A stretch of DNA of 64,000 nt from contig JAGAUA010000055.1 in the NCBI GenBank assembly GCA_017847885.1, positions 62,001 through 126,000 on the forward strand. Direction: 5' to 3'. The position numbers were made by a program, and so were the translations under genes. The notes beneath the pieces were generated by a model. It did not search any database and had not been told where the DNA came from. It saw only the letters and a list, made by a program, of their open reading frames with translations. The stretch is from Oscillospiraceae bacterium (GTDB lineage: Bacteria; Bacillota; Clostridia; Oscillospirales; Ruminococcaceae). Positions 8,982 to 17,651 of this stretch are shown piece by piece (within the stretch, counting starts at the first letter, position 1; every line of letters begins with the position of its first letter).

Positions 8982-10160
8982 TCATTCCTCCGTGTCGGCA
9001 TTTTCCTTTTTCTTTTTGCCAAAGGAAATTTCCTTGAACAAAAATCCGAATTTGCCGTTCTTCAAATCCTTTTTCTCCTGTACTTCTTCCCCTGCTTCCG
9101 CATTTTCCGTTACTTCCGCAGCAGGCTCTTCTTCCGCTTCGGGAACGGTTTCCTCAGCTTCGGAAATTGTCTCGTTTTCTTCCGCAATTTCCTCAGGAAT
9201 ATCTTCTTCCTCACCGTCGGTCAGGCGTTCATAGTTGTACTCAAAATCGGTTTCTGTTTCAAAGAGAGCGTCCGCAAAATCTCTTGCGTGGAAATCCTGC
9301 AAATCGTCAAGCTTTTCGCCCACGCCCACAAGCTTAACGGGTATGCCAAGCTCGCGGTGAATGGAAATGATTATGCCGCCCTTTGCGGTGCCGTCAAGCT
9401 TTGTGAGAACTATTCCCGTAATTTCCGCAGCCTCGCTGAAAAGCTTCGCTTGATTGACCGCGTTCTGTCCCGTGGTTGAGTCCAGAACAAGCAGAGTTTC
9501 GAGAGAGCAGCCCTCCGCCTGCTGGTGTACGATACGGCTGATTTTTTTCAGCTCGTCCATTAGATTTTTCTTGTTGTGGAGACGTCCTGCTGTGTCGCAG
9601 ATAAGCACATCTGTACCCCTTGCCTTTGCGGCTGTTACCGCGTCAAAAACTACAGAAGCAGGGTCAGAGCCTTCGGCGTGCTTCACGATATCGACTCCCG
9701 CACGCTCCGTCCAGACCTCAAGCTGCTCGATCGCAGCCGCGCGGAAGGTATCTGCCGCCGCAACAAGAACGCTCTTTCCCTCGTTTTTGTACCGCGCCGC
9801 AAGCTTGCCGATGGTAGTGGTTTTTCCTGCGCCGTTTACGCCGATAACAAGAATGACCGCAGGCTTTGCGGAAGTGTCGATACCCTTGTCCTCGCCCAGC
9901 ATTTCGGTAATTATCTCTTTAAGCTCGGTTTTTATCTGAGCAGGGTCGGTAATGCCCTTTTCCTTGACCTTTTTGCGAAGCTCGCCGCAGATATCGAGAG
10001 AGGTCTCCACGCCGATATCGCAGGTAATGAGCAGCTCCTCAAGCTCCTCGAAAAACTCCTCGTCGATTTTTGTAAAAGAATTCATCAGCGATTCAAGCTT
10101 GCCCATCATTGAATCCTTGGTCTTTTTCAGACCTGCGGCAATTTTGCTGAAAATGTTCAT
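8982..10160 (-). CDS. ftsY: Signal recognition particle receptor FtsY, C-terminal acidic tail
   Basis: SRP-receptor GTPase that docks ribosome-SRP complexes at the membrane. The NG domain occupies about residues 1-300: helical N region, P-loop GVNGAGKTTTIGKLA (K113), ADTFRAAA, DTAGRLHNK and TKLDGTAKGG, ending GEKLDDLQDF. There is no acidic A-domain before it; instead a tail of about 92 residues follows, very rich in Glu (about 301-372), then a basic-hydrophobic end with FGFLFKEISF and KKKK. That order is the reverse of E. coli FtsY. SD AAGGAGG precedes the ATG. smc, its common neighbour, is nearby at 11,332. Confidence 0.96.
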   Translation of the reverse strand: MNIFSKIAAGLKKTKDSMMGKLESLMNSFTKIDEEFFEELEELLITCDIGVETSLDICGELRKKVKEKGITDPAQIKTELKEIITEMLGEDKGIDTSAKPAVILVIGVNGAGKTTTIGKLAARYKNEGKSVLVAAADTFRAAAIEQLEVWTERAGVDIVKHAEGSDPASVVFDAVTAAKARGTDVLICDTAGRLHNKKNLMDELKKISRIVHQQAEGCSLETLLVLDSTTGQNAVNQAKLFSEAAEITGIVLTKLDGTAKGGIIISIHRELGIPVKLVGVGEKLDDLQDFHARDFADALFETETDFEYNYERLTDGEEEDIPEEIAEENETISEAEETVPEAEEEPAAEVTENAEAGEEVQEKKDLKNGKFGFLFKEISFGKKKKENADTEE

Positions 10161-10208
10161 TATCAGGACCTCCTTGATTATTTTGATTTTGCATATATAA
10201 ATCTGAAT

Positions 10209-10715
10209 TTAAACATCTATTTTTTCAAAGAAATAATCCAGAGTATAAACCAATTGATTATTGTCATACAAACTTTTTATCTGCTCGCGGTTTAGCCACT
10301 TTACCTGTGCAACCTCGTCTGTTGTTGCTTGATTTAACATAACCTCGCCGTCATATTTAAACAGCCAAACATCCAGAATATCATTGAATTTTTTTCCGTT
10401 AATTATTCCCCTGAGTTTTGAAAAAACAATATTGCCATCTGCATTTGATATATCAATTCCTACTTCTTCCTTTGTTTCACGAATAGCCCCCTGCAAGCTG
10501 CTTTCACCCTTTAATACCGACCCTCCGACGCACTCCCACATCAAAGGGAATGTCGGTCTGTCAGCAGAGCGCTGTGAAATTAAATATTGACCTTTGCTGT
10601 TTTTTATCCATACATGAACAACAATATGATAATGATTATCGGGCAATTCTTCACCGCGGATATGGTCTTTTCCTGTCATTTCTCTGTTTTCGTTATATAG
10701 ATCCCATAATTCCAT
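10209..10715 (-). CDS. NUDIX hydrolase (isopentenyl-diphosphate isomerase-like subgroup)
   Basis: 168-residue NUDIX protein. The NUDIX box GGSVLKGESSLQGAIRETKE, continuing EVGI, fits GX5EX7REUXEEXGU at about residues 62-85. The N-terminal MELWDLYNENREMTG and the VHVWIKNSKGQYLISQRS strand resemble the YfcD/IDI-like branch, whose substrates are nucleoside or isoprenoid diphosphates; the substrate cannot be told here. It stands between ftsY and a small hypothetical on the same strand, with more AT-rich sequence than ftsY. Confidence 0.88.
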   Translation of the reverse strand: MELWDLYNENREMTGKDHIRGEELPDNHYHIVVHVWIKNSKGQYLISQRSADRPTFPLMWECVGGSVLKGESSLQGAIRETKEEVGIDISNADGNIVFSKLRGIINGKKFNDILDVWLFKYDGEVMLNQATTDEVAQVKWLNREQIKSLYDNNQLVYTLDYFFEKIDV

Positions 10716-10733
10716 GATATTAATACCTCAAAT

Positions 10734-11162
10734 TTAAATCTCATACCTTGAAAGCACCGACAGCATTTCTTCAAGCTCCTGCTGCTGATTCGGGAAGCTT
10801 TCTCCCAAAACCTTAGGGGCGACCTGAAATTTCAGCTTGAAGTCCTTTCTTTCCGTGGGAAACACCGCTTCTATCAGATACTGCCTGAAAATATTTTTAT
10901 GTATTTTCAGCTTTTTTATAAAACTCATTTCAAAGGCACTTTTTTCGCAATCGCAAAGAAAATACAGCAAACTCGGAAATCTTGCGGTCAGAAGCCTCCC
11001 CCTGTCCGTACAGGCTGCAAAGCCGGGAAGCACGTTCCTTGTTCCGACCCCGGCAAAAAAATCCGTCCGCTTGAAAACGCAGTAAACCGATGCGATACAG
11101 CTTTCACCCGGCAAGAGCATTGCAGCAAAAGCCTCGTCCATATTCTGCTGATTGAATTTCAT
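10734..11162 (-). CDS. Small hypothetical protein, possible PH-like fold
   Basis: 142 residues, not recognised. The order LLPGESCIASVYCVFK, then VLPGFAACTDRGRLLTARF resembles the PGE...TDxRLL pattern of bacterial PH-like domains, but this is only a visual similarity. There are no membrane spans or signal peptide, and the C-terminus (about 118-140) is a Gln/Glu-rich amphipathic helix. A G-rich SD sits just before the ATG. It lies 18 bp upstream of the NUDIX gene, so the two may be co-transcribed. Confidence 0.55.
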   Translation of the reverse strand: MKFNQQNMDEAFAAMLLPGESCIASVYCVFKRTDFFAGVGTRNVLPGFAACTDRGRLLTARFPSLLYFLCDCEKSAFEMSFIKKLKIHKNIFRQYLIEAVFPTERKDFKLKFQVAPKVLGESFPNQQQELEEMLSVLSRYEI

Positions 11163-11255
11163 TTTGTCCCCCCCGAAATTTAAACAGATAAACTTGAATT
11201 TAACAGGAAATGTTTTTGCAGTGGCTTTCAGACCAAATCACGGACAACGTTTATT

Positions 11256-11281
11256 CGGGCGGAAATAGATTCCGCCCCTAC
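11256..11281. repeat. Dispersed palindromic repeat, single copy
   Basis: CGGGCGGAAATAGATTCCGCCCCTAC-type unit: GGGCGGAA pairs with TTCCGCCC and a CTAC tail follows. Four more units of the same family are at 39783, 39994, 58159 and 58210. Confidence 0.8.
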
Positions 11282-11310
11282 TATTTGTACAAAAACCCGT
11301 CCCCCAACAA

Positions 11311-11340
11311 TTCCGAATTACGAATTCCGCATTACGAATT
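11311..11340. repeat. Short tandem/inverted AATTACGAATT repeat overlapping the smc stop
   Basis: TTCCGAATTACGAATT followed by CCGCATTACGAATT: two near-copies of an ATTACGAATT unit. The right copy supplies the last codons and TAA stop of smc at 11332-11340, so the repeat seems to have replaced the original gene end. The rest of 11163-11331 contains no gene. Confidence 0.65.
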
Positions 11341-14300
11341 AACATCAATATCCGCAGGCGGCTGGTCAAGACGCAGCACCCTTGAAATGCCCTTTTCCTG
11401 CATAGTCACGCCGTACATAACGTCTGCTTCGTCCATGGTGCCGCGGCGGTGGGTAACAAGAATAAACTGGGTCGTGTCAGTAAAGTTGCGCAGATATTGT
11501 GCATACTTCGACACGTTTATATCGTCAAGCGCCGCTTCGATCTCGTCAAGGATACAGAACGGCGCAGGCTTGATTTTGAGTATCGCAAAATAAATCGCAA
11601 TTGCAACAAACGCCTGCTCGCCGCCCGAAAGAAGCGACAGATTTTTTATGACCTTGCCCGGAGGTGCAACGTTTATCTCAATTCCCGATTCAAGCACATC
11701 ATCGGGGTCGGTGAGGGTAAGCTCCGCCTTGCCGCCGCCGAAAAGCTCCACAAAAATCTGCTTGAAGTTCTCGTTGATAAGGTTAAAGCTTTCGCTGAAC
11801 TGACGGCGCATATTGTCAGTCAATTCCTCAATAAGCTTTTCAAGCTCGCGCTTTGAAGTCTCAACGTCGTCAAGCTGTTCCTTCATAAAGTTGTAACGCT
11901 CGGAGACCTCTTTGTACTCCTCTATCGCCGCAACGTTTACGCTGCCCAGACCGCGTATCTTCTGCTTTATGTCGTTCAGGTCACGCTGAACGACAAGCAG
12001 GTCGTCAACGGGCTTTGCTATCTCCTTTGCCTCGGAAAGATACATTCCGTACTGCTCCTGCATATCCGCAACAATGCCGTCATAGCTGCTCTGGACGGAC
12101 ACGCGGCGCTCCTCAAGCCTTGTCATTTCACGGGAATATTTCTCGCGCTCGTCGGTAAGCTCGCGTATCTTCACCCGTCCCTCGTTGGACTTCTGCTCCA
12201 TAGCATGATGCTCCGACTGCTGCTGCGCAATTTTTGCGTTTATCTCCGAGACTTTGCTTGCAGCGTTCACAAGCGACTCCTCGCGCTCCTTGATAAGAGC
12301 CTCTTTTTCCGCAATGAGCCTGCGCTGCTCGTCAAGTGCAACCGCCAGCCTTGCCGTATCGTCTCCCAACGCCGAGAACTGCTCCTCAAGCTGCTTTATC
12401 TCAGCATTGAGAGCGTCTTTGTCCTTGCTGCGTTCAAGCTGATAAAGCTTCATTTCCGACATCGCACCCGACAGCTTTTCACGCTTTTCACGTATAGCCG
12501 CGCGCTGCTCCTCGTTATCCGCCGCAAGCTTTTCAAGCTCTGCAATTTCAGCCTCGCAAAGCTTGAGCTGTTCCGCAGCTTCAACGGCATTTTTCTCCGC
12601 TTCCGCAATTTTTTCGGTATACCGCTCAGCGTCCGCAGAAGCCGCTTCAAGCTGCTGCTCCGTCTGCTGCAAAAGCGCGTCAATACGCTTTATCTCGGCT
12701 TCAAAGCGTATCTTATCCTCGCCGATAACGCGCAGTTCGTCCTTTGCGCCCTCAATGTCGAAATGCATTTTATCCACTTCAGCCTGAAGCTTTTCGGTAC
12801 TCTGCTTTACCGTGTTCATACGCTCATTAAGCGTATTCTTTTCTGCCGTAAGCTTTTCAATATCGTTCTTTCTCGTAAGTACGCCGCTTGACTTCGCCGC
12901 CGAGCCTCCCGTAAAGGAACCGCCTGCGTTTATGACCTGACCGTCAAGGGTCACAAGCTTGAATTTGTAGCCGTACTTTTTCGCAATGACCGTCGCCGAA
13001 TCAATATCCTCAGCAACGGCAATGCGTCCCAAAAGCGACGCAAACACGCCGCCCAGCTCCTGCTGATATCCTACCAAATCAACTGCAAGGGAAACAAAGC
13101 CTGCACAATCCTCCAGACCGCGCTCTGCAAGCCTGTTACCCTTAACGGAGGTCACGGGCAGGAATGTTGCACGTCCCGATTTTGTCTCCTGCAAAAGCCT
13201 GATGCCCCGCTTTGCGGTCTCCTCATTATCGACAATGATGTTCTGCAACGCACCGCCAAGCGCGGTTTCAATTGCAACGCTGTACTTCTGCTCAACGCTT
13301 ATAATCTGCGCAACAGAGCCGTACACACCCCGAAGCTGCCCCGTTTTTGAAGCTTTCAGCACCTGCTTTACCGAGTGGGCAAAGCCCTCCATGCTGTTCT
13401 CCAAATCGGTCAGCAGACGGATACGCTGCTCCTTGTCGCGGATAGCAAAGCCTATGTCCTCCAGCTCTTTTTTCGCAAGGGAAAGCTTCTCCGCCCTTGC
13501 CGAATAAAGCTTTGAAAGACCCGAAATACGGTTGTTTGCCTCTCCCGATTTTTCCTCAAGCATACGGCAGCCGTCCAGCGCGTCCTTTCTTTCCGCGGTC
13601 AGCTCCTCCGAATATTCGCGGAGCTGCTCCTCGCGGCTTCTGCATTGCTTTAGCTGCTCTTTAAGGTCGTTCTTTCCGTCATCACCTGCGGCAATAGTTA
13701 TGTTATACTCCGACTGCTTGATGTACAGCTTGTTCAGATTTCCGCTTACGTCGGAATACTTGCTGTCAAACTTGTCCTGCTCGGAAATAAGCGCGCTCAA
13801 TTCGCTGCTTGTTTCGCTGTATTTTCTTTCGGTCTCGGCAATATCCTCCTCCGCCTTTTTCACAAGCGCAAGCTTTTCCTCGATTATCCTGCGGTTTTCC
13901 TCGCCCGAATTTTCCGCCGCCTTCTGCCTTTTTTCAATGTCGGCAATAGTCTCGTTACAGTGGGAAATATCGTTTTTATACACCGCAATATCCGCATGGA
14001 TATTGGTATTTGAACGCTCTGCTTCAAGTATCTTTTCGCGCAGTTCCTCTATGCGGAGAGTCGAAGTCTGCATCTTTGTCTGCAGCTCCTCCGCCTCCGA
14101 TTCAAGACGGGAAATATCCGCCTCTATCGTATCATATCCGCTCTGATTGATAAGTATTTTATCCGAAAGCTCGCCCAGCTTTGCCTTGAAATCGTCAAGC
14201 TGCTTCACCCAAACGGTTATCTCGAGTTCTTTTTTCTGTTCGGAAAGCTCGATAAATTTCGCCGCCTTTTCCGACTGTATGCGCAGCGGCTCAACGCGGC

Positions 14301-14898
14301 TTTCCAGCTCGCCCAATATATCGTTCAAGCGGAGTATGTTATCCTGCGCCGCAGCAAGACGTCTTTCCGCCTCTGCCTTTTTATAGCGGAATTTTGATAT
14401 TCCCGCCGCTTCCTCGAATATCTCGCGGCGCTCCCCCGACTTTGCAGAAACTATCTCGGCAACACGTCCCTGACCGATAATGGAGTAACCGTCACGACCC
14501 AGACCCGTATCCATAAAAAGCTCATAAACGTCTTTAAGGCGCACCTGCGAGCCGTTGATAAGGTATTCGCTTTCGCCGCTGCGGTAAAGCTTTCTTGTTA
14601 CCGATACCCTGTCCGACGGGATCTGCAGTATCCCCCTGTTGTTGACGATATTAAGCGTGACCTGAGCAAAGCCCACAGCCTTTCGCTGAGTGGTGCCCGA
14701 AAAAATAACGTCCTCCATCTTTGCACCGCGGAGGTTCTTGGACGACTGCTCGCCAAGCACCCATCTTACCGCGTCGCCGATGTTGGATTTTCCGCTTCCG
14801 TTAGGACCGACAACCGCGGTCAGACCCTTGTTAAAATCCAGCTTTATCTTATCGGGGAAGGATTTAAACCCCTGCATTTCAAGTGATTCCAAATACAT
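11332..14898 (-). CDS. smc: Chromosome segregation ATPase SMC
   Basis: SMC subunit of the condensin-like complex that compacts and separates daughter chromosomes. The 1188 aa follow the canonical plan: Walker A GPNGSGKSNIGDAVRWVLGE (about 32-51), coiled coil, hinge at about 500-660 (RGVYGSVAQII, GYKFKLVTLDGQVINAGGSF), second coiled coil, then the signature LLSGGEQAFVAIAI and Walker B CILDEIEAALDD. The C-terminus ends in VNS* inside a short repeat. One base separates it from the radical-SAM gene upstream; rnc is the next gene up, and ftsY lies downstream, a common Firmicutes cluster. Confidence 0.98.
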   Translation of the reverse strand: MYLESLEMQGFKSFPDKIKLDFNKGLTAVVGPNGSGKSNIGDAVRWVLGEQSSKNLRGAKMEDVIFSGTTQRKAVGFAQVTLNIVNNRGILQIPSDRVSVTRKLYRSGESEYLINGSQVRLKDVYELFMDTGLGRDGYSIIGQGRVAEIVSAKSGERREIFEEAAGISKFRYKKAEAERRLAAAQDNILRLNDILGELESRVEPLRIQSEKAAKFIELSEQKKELEITVWVKQLDDFKAKLGELSDKILINQSGYDTIEADISRLESEAEELQTKMQTSTLRIEELREKILEAERSNTNIHADIAVYKNDISHCNETIADIEKRQKAAENSGEENRRIIEEKLALVKKAEEDIAETERKYSETSSELSALISEQDKFDSKYSDVSGNLNKLYIKQSEYNITIAAGDDGKNDLKEQLKQCRSREEQLREYSEELTAERKDALDGCRMLEEKSGEANNRISGLSKLYSARAEKLSLAKKELEDIGFAIRDKEQRIRLLTDLENSMEGFAHSVKQVLKASKTGQLRGVYGSVAQIISVEQKYSVAIETALGGALQNIIVDNEETAKRGIRLLQETKSGRATFLPVTSVKGNRLAERGLEDCAGFVSLAVDLVGYQQELGGVFASLLGRIAVAEDIDSATVIAKKYGYKFKLVTLDGQVINAGGSFTGGSAAKSSGVLTRKNDIEKLTAEKNTLNERMNTVKQSTEKLQAEVDKMHFDIEGAKDELRVIGEDKIRFEAEIKRIDALLQQTEQQLEAASADAERYTEKIAEAEKNAVEAAEQLKLCEAEIAELEKLAADNEEQRAAIREKREKLSGAMSEMKLYQLERSKDKDALNAEIKQLEEQFSALGDDTARLAVALDEQRRLIAEKEALIKEREESLVNAASKVSEINAKIAQQQSEHHAMEQKSNEGRVKIRELTDEREKYSREMTRLEERRVSVQSSYDGIVADMQEQYGMYLSEAKEIAKPVDDLLVVQRDLNDIKQKIRGLGSVNVAAIEEYKEVSERYNFMKEQLDDVETSKRELEKLIEELTDNMRRQFSESFNLINENFKQIFVELFGGGKAELTLTDPDDVLESGIEINVAPPGKVIKNLSLLSGGEQAFVAIAIYFAILKIKPAPFCILDEIEAALDDINVSKYAQYLRNFTDTTQFILVTHRRGTMDEADVMYGVTMQEKGISRVLRLDQPPADIDVNS

Positions 14899-14899
14899 T

Positions 14900-15898
14900 T
14901 CATTCGTCCTTTTTCACTGTTATATCACGGTTTTCAAGCCTTTCGTCGGGCTTGATTTTTATGCTTATGCCCTTTGCCCCGAAATACTCTATGTTGCATT
15001 TTTTATGCCCTGCCGCCTTGCTTACCGCAGTCGGGGCGGTGTAGACCGTAAAGCTTTTTCCGCCGCTTATTTTTTCCTCAATTTTTCTGCGGAAGAGTAT
15101 TCCCTCACATATCTCGCGGAACGCAGGATGATAAAATCCCCCCAGCATTTCCGCTTCCACGGTCTCGGAGGCATGAAGTCCCAGCTTGATGACCCGTATT
15201 CCGCTTTGCTCAAACATTTCAAGCATATCCGCGCATATCTCCGCCGCCGTGTCAAAAGCATAGGGCTTGAATACTTCGCTCTGATACAGCTCGGCAAGCC
15301 TTGTGCCGCCCAGTATCACAACGGGGTAAATTCTTACTGTCTGCGGAGCAATTGCAATTATCCGCCTTGCCGTTTCAATGTCCTTTTCGGGGGTTGAGCC
15401 GTAAAGTCCCGTCATCATCTGCAAGCCCAGCTCAAAGCCGTACTCCTTTATCAGCGAAGACGCCGCCTCAACGTCCTCCGCGGTATGCCCTCTGTCGTTA
15501 AGCGCAAGCACTTCGTTATCCATTGACTGCGCCCCAAGCTCAATTGCCGTTACGCCGCAGCTTTTCAGTACGTCCAGCACGTCCCTGTCAATGCAGTCGG
15601 GACGTGTTGAGCAGCGTATTCCGCTTACCCTGCCGCTTTTTACGTAAGGGTAAGCCGCCTCAAGCAGAGCTGTCATGTACCCCTTTTCTATTGCCGTAAA
15701 GCTGCCGCCGAAAAAGGCTATCTCAGCCTTGCCCTCGGGAAGAGCCGCACACGCCTTTTCAAGCATATCCCCCACTTCCTCGGGAGACGGCGCGGAAACG
15801 GTATGGCTTATGGCGCGCTGATTGCAGAACGAGCACATATTCGGGCAGCCCATATGGGGTATAAAAACAGCAATGCTGCTGTGCCTTTCCTTAGCCAT
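14900..15898 (-). CDS. Radical SAM protein, Elp3-like
   Basis: 332-residue radical-SAM enzyme. The [4Fe-4S] cysteines are in CPNMCSFC (about 18-25, CxxxCxxC spacing), followed by FFGGSFTAI and the ELGAQSMDNEVL and GLQMMTGLYG motifs characteristic of Elp3/YhcC-like proteins. It lacks an acetyltransferase domain, so it is the short bacterial form usually found between rnc and smc; its substrate is not known. Coupled to rnc by TAATG overlap and one base from smc. Confidence 0.88.
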   Translation of the reverse strand: MAKERHSSIAVFIPHMGCPNMCSFCNQRAISHTVSAPSPEEVGDMLEKACAALPEGKAEIAFFGGSFTAIEKGYMTALLEAAYPYVKSGRVSGIRCSTRPDCIDRDVLDVLKSCGVTAIELGAQSMDNEVLALNDRGHTAEDVEAASSLIKEYGFELGLQMMTGLYGSTPEKDIETARRIIAIAPQTVRIYPVVILGGTRLAELYQSEVFKPYAFDTAAEICADMLEMFEQSGIRVIKLGLHASETVEAEMLGGFYHPAFREICEGILFRRKIEEKISGGKSFTVYTAPTAVSKAAGHKKCNIEYFGAKGISIKIKPDERLENRDITVKKDE

Positions 15899-16584
15899 TA
15901 TTCCTTGTATCCCATGAGCCGCAGCGCTTCTCTTGCAGCAGCCTGTTCAGCCTGCTTTTTGCTGTGGCCCTCGCCCGTGCCGATAACATTGCTGTTAAGC
16001 ATGACCTGAACGATAAACTTTCTGTCGTGGTCGGGACCCGTCTGGTCGGCAAGGACATACTCCACCCGCTCCTCGGGGTTGCGCTGGATTATCTCTTGGA
16101 GCATGGTTTTGTAGTCGTGAAGCGCCTTTGAGCTGTTTGCATCAAGATTTTCGGGAATAAACGAAAGAACATATTTCGACGCCGCTTTCATTCCGCCGTC
16201 GAGAAAAATCGCAGCGATGACCGCCTCAAACGCGTCCGAAACTATGGACGGGCGCTCTCTTCCTCCGCTGTTTTCCTCGCCCTTTCCCAGCAGGATATGC
16301 TGACCCAAATCAATCTTTTTCGAGAATTCAAACAGCGCCTTTTCGCATACCAGCGCCGCTCTTATCTTGGTCAGTTCACCCTCGGGAAGATGCTTGAAAT
16401 GGGTGAAAAGATGCTCCGACACAACTATCGAAAGCACGCTGTCCCCCAAAAATTCAAGGCGCTCGTTGGAGTTTCTGCCATGCTTACATTCGTTTGCGTA
16501 GGACGAATGGGAAAGCGCCTCGTGCAGAAGCTCCTTATTTTTGAAGGTATACCCGATTTTTTTCTCAAACTCCGAAAAATCCAT
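15898..16584 (-). CDS. rnc: Ribonuclease III
   Basis: Double-strand-specific endoribonuclease for rRNA and mRNA processing. The signature NERLEFLGDSVLSI (about 39-52) holds the catalytic Glu/Asp, with the second acidic pair in DAFEAVIAAIFLD (about 113-125). A double-stranded RNA-binding domain follows (DYKTMLQEIIQ to SKKQAEQAAAREAL, about 153-222). An in-frame GTG at 16593 abuts the SD; the ATG at 16584, 8 nt after AAAGGAG, is the better start, giving 228 aa. Next to plsX, with no acpP gene between them as is often seen elsewhere. Confidence 0.96.
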   Translation of the reverse strand: MDFSEFEKKIGYTFKNKELLHEALSHSSYANECKHGRNSNERLEFLGDSVLSIVVSEHLFTHFKHLPEGELTKIRAALVCEKALFEFSKKIDLGQHILLGKGEENSGGRERPSIVSDAFEAVIAAIFLDGGMKAASKYVLSFIPENLDANSSKALHDYKTMLQEIIQRNPEERVEYVLADQTGPDHDRKFIVQVMLNSNVIGTGEGHSKKQAEQAAAREALRLMGYKE

Positions 16585-16610
16585 ACTGAACACTCCTTTC
16601 GGAAAGCCGA

Positions 16611-17624
16611 TTACTCCTTCACCTGTTCCTTTGCTTTAAGCTGCTCAAGAGAACGGGAAATTTCGCCTATAACATCGCCCTGAACGCAGTCCCTCGCCTG
16701 ACGTATAGCGTTGTAGAACGCCTTTGCGTCGGAGCTTCCGTGAGCCTTGATAACAGGCTTTGAAATGCCCATAAGCACTGCACCGCCTATCTCGGAATAA
16801 TCTATCTTTTTCTTGAACGCCGCAACCTCTTTCTTCATAAGCAGGTAGGCAATTTTTCCGCCGAGACTTCCCTTGAACATACCCTTGAGCATATGCGCAA
16901 AAAACATACCCATACCCTCGTAAAGCTTGAGGGCAACATTTCCCGTAAAGCCGTCGGATACAGCTACCTGACAAACGCCCGTCGGGATATCCCGTGCCTC
17001 AAGGTTGCCGTAAAAATCAACGGGAGCTTTTTCAAGCATATGATAAGCCTCGATGTCAAGGTCTCTGCCCTTGGTATCCTCCGCGCCCACGTTGATAAGT
17101 CCTACCTTAGGACTTTTCACACCCAGAACGCGCTCCATGTAGCAGCTTCCCATGATGCCGAACTGTACCAGCATTTCGGGTCGGCAGTCAACGTTTGCGC
17201 CGCCGTCAATTATCATTACATAGCCCTTGTCGGCAGGAAGAATAGGCGCAAGCGCGGCACGCTTAATGCCCTTGAGACGCTTTGCGATAAAGGTCGCGCC
17301 AACCACCAGAGCGCCCGTGCTTCCTGCGGAAACAAAAGCGTCGCCCTGCCCTTCCGCAAGAGCCTTCAAGCCAACAGCCATGGAGCAGTCGGACTTGCTC
17401 TTTATCACCTCGGTAGGCTCCTCGTGAATATCGATGACCGACTCGGTATGTATTATGGATATTTTATCAAGGCTTATACCGTTTTCGGCAGCGGTATCCT
17501 TGATTATCTTTTCGTTACCCGTGAGGACGACCTCAACGCCCAGCTTTTCGGCAGCCTCGGCTGCACCCTTTATGACCTCAAGCGGAGCGTTATCTCCGCC
17601 GAATGCGTCAACGATTATTTTCAT
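16611..17624 (-). CDS. plsX: Phosphate acyltransferase PlsX
   Basis: Converts acyl-ACP to acyl-phosphate for the PlsY route of phospholipid synthesis; peripheral membrane enzyme. It opens IIVDAFGGDNAP and carries VGLINVGAEDTKGRDL and AVSDGFTGNVALKLYEGM, all family hallmarks. Length 337 aa is normal. It sits 27 bp downstream of trmFO and 26 bp upstream of the preferred rnc start. The long plus-strand frame opposite it is a shadow. Confidence 0.97.
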   Translation of the reverse strand: MKIIVDAFGGDNAPLEVIKGAAEAAEKLGVEVVLTGNEKIIKDTAAENGISLDKISIIHTESVIDIHEEPTEVIKSKSDCSMAVGLKALAEGQGDAFVSAGSTGALVVGATFIAKRLKGIKRAALAPILPADKGYVMIIDGGANVDCRPEMLVQFGIMGSCYMERVLGVKSPKVGLINVGAEDTKGRDLDIEAYHMLEKAPVDFYGNLEARDIPTGVCQVAVSDGFTGNVALKLYEGMGMFFAHMLKGMFKGSLGGKIAYLLMKKEVAAFKKKIDYSEIGGAVLMGISKPVIKAHGSSDAKAFYNAIRQARDCVQGDVIGEISRSLEQLKAKEQVKE

Positions 17625-17651
17625 AGCTTTACTTCCTTTCGGTTAGTTACT

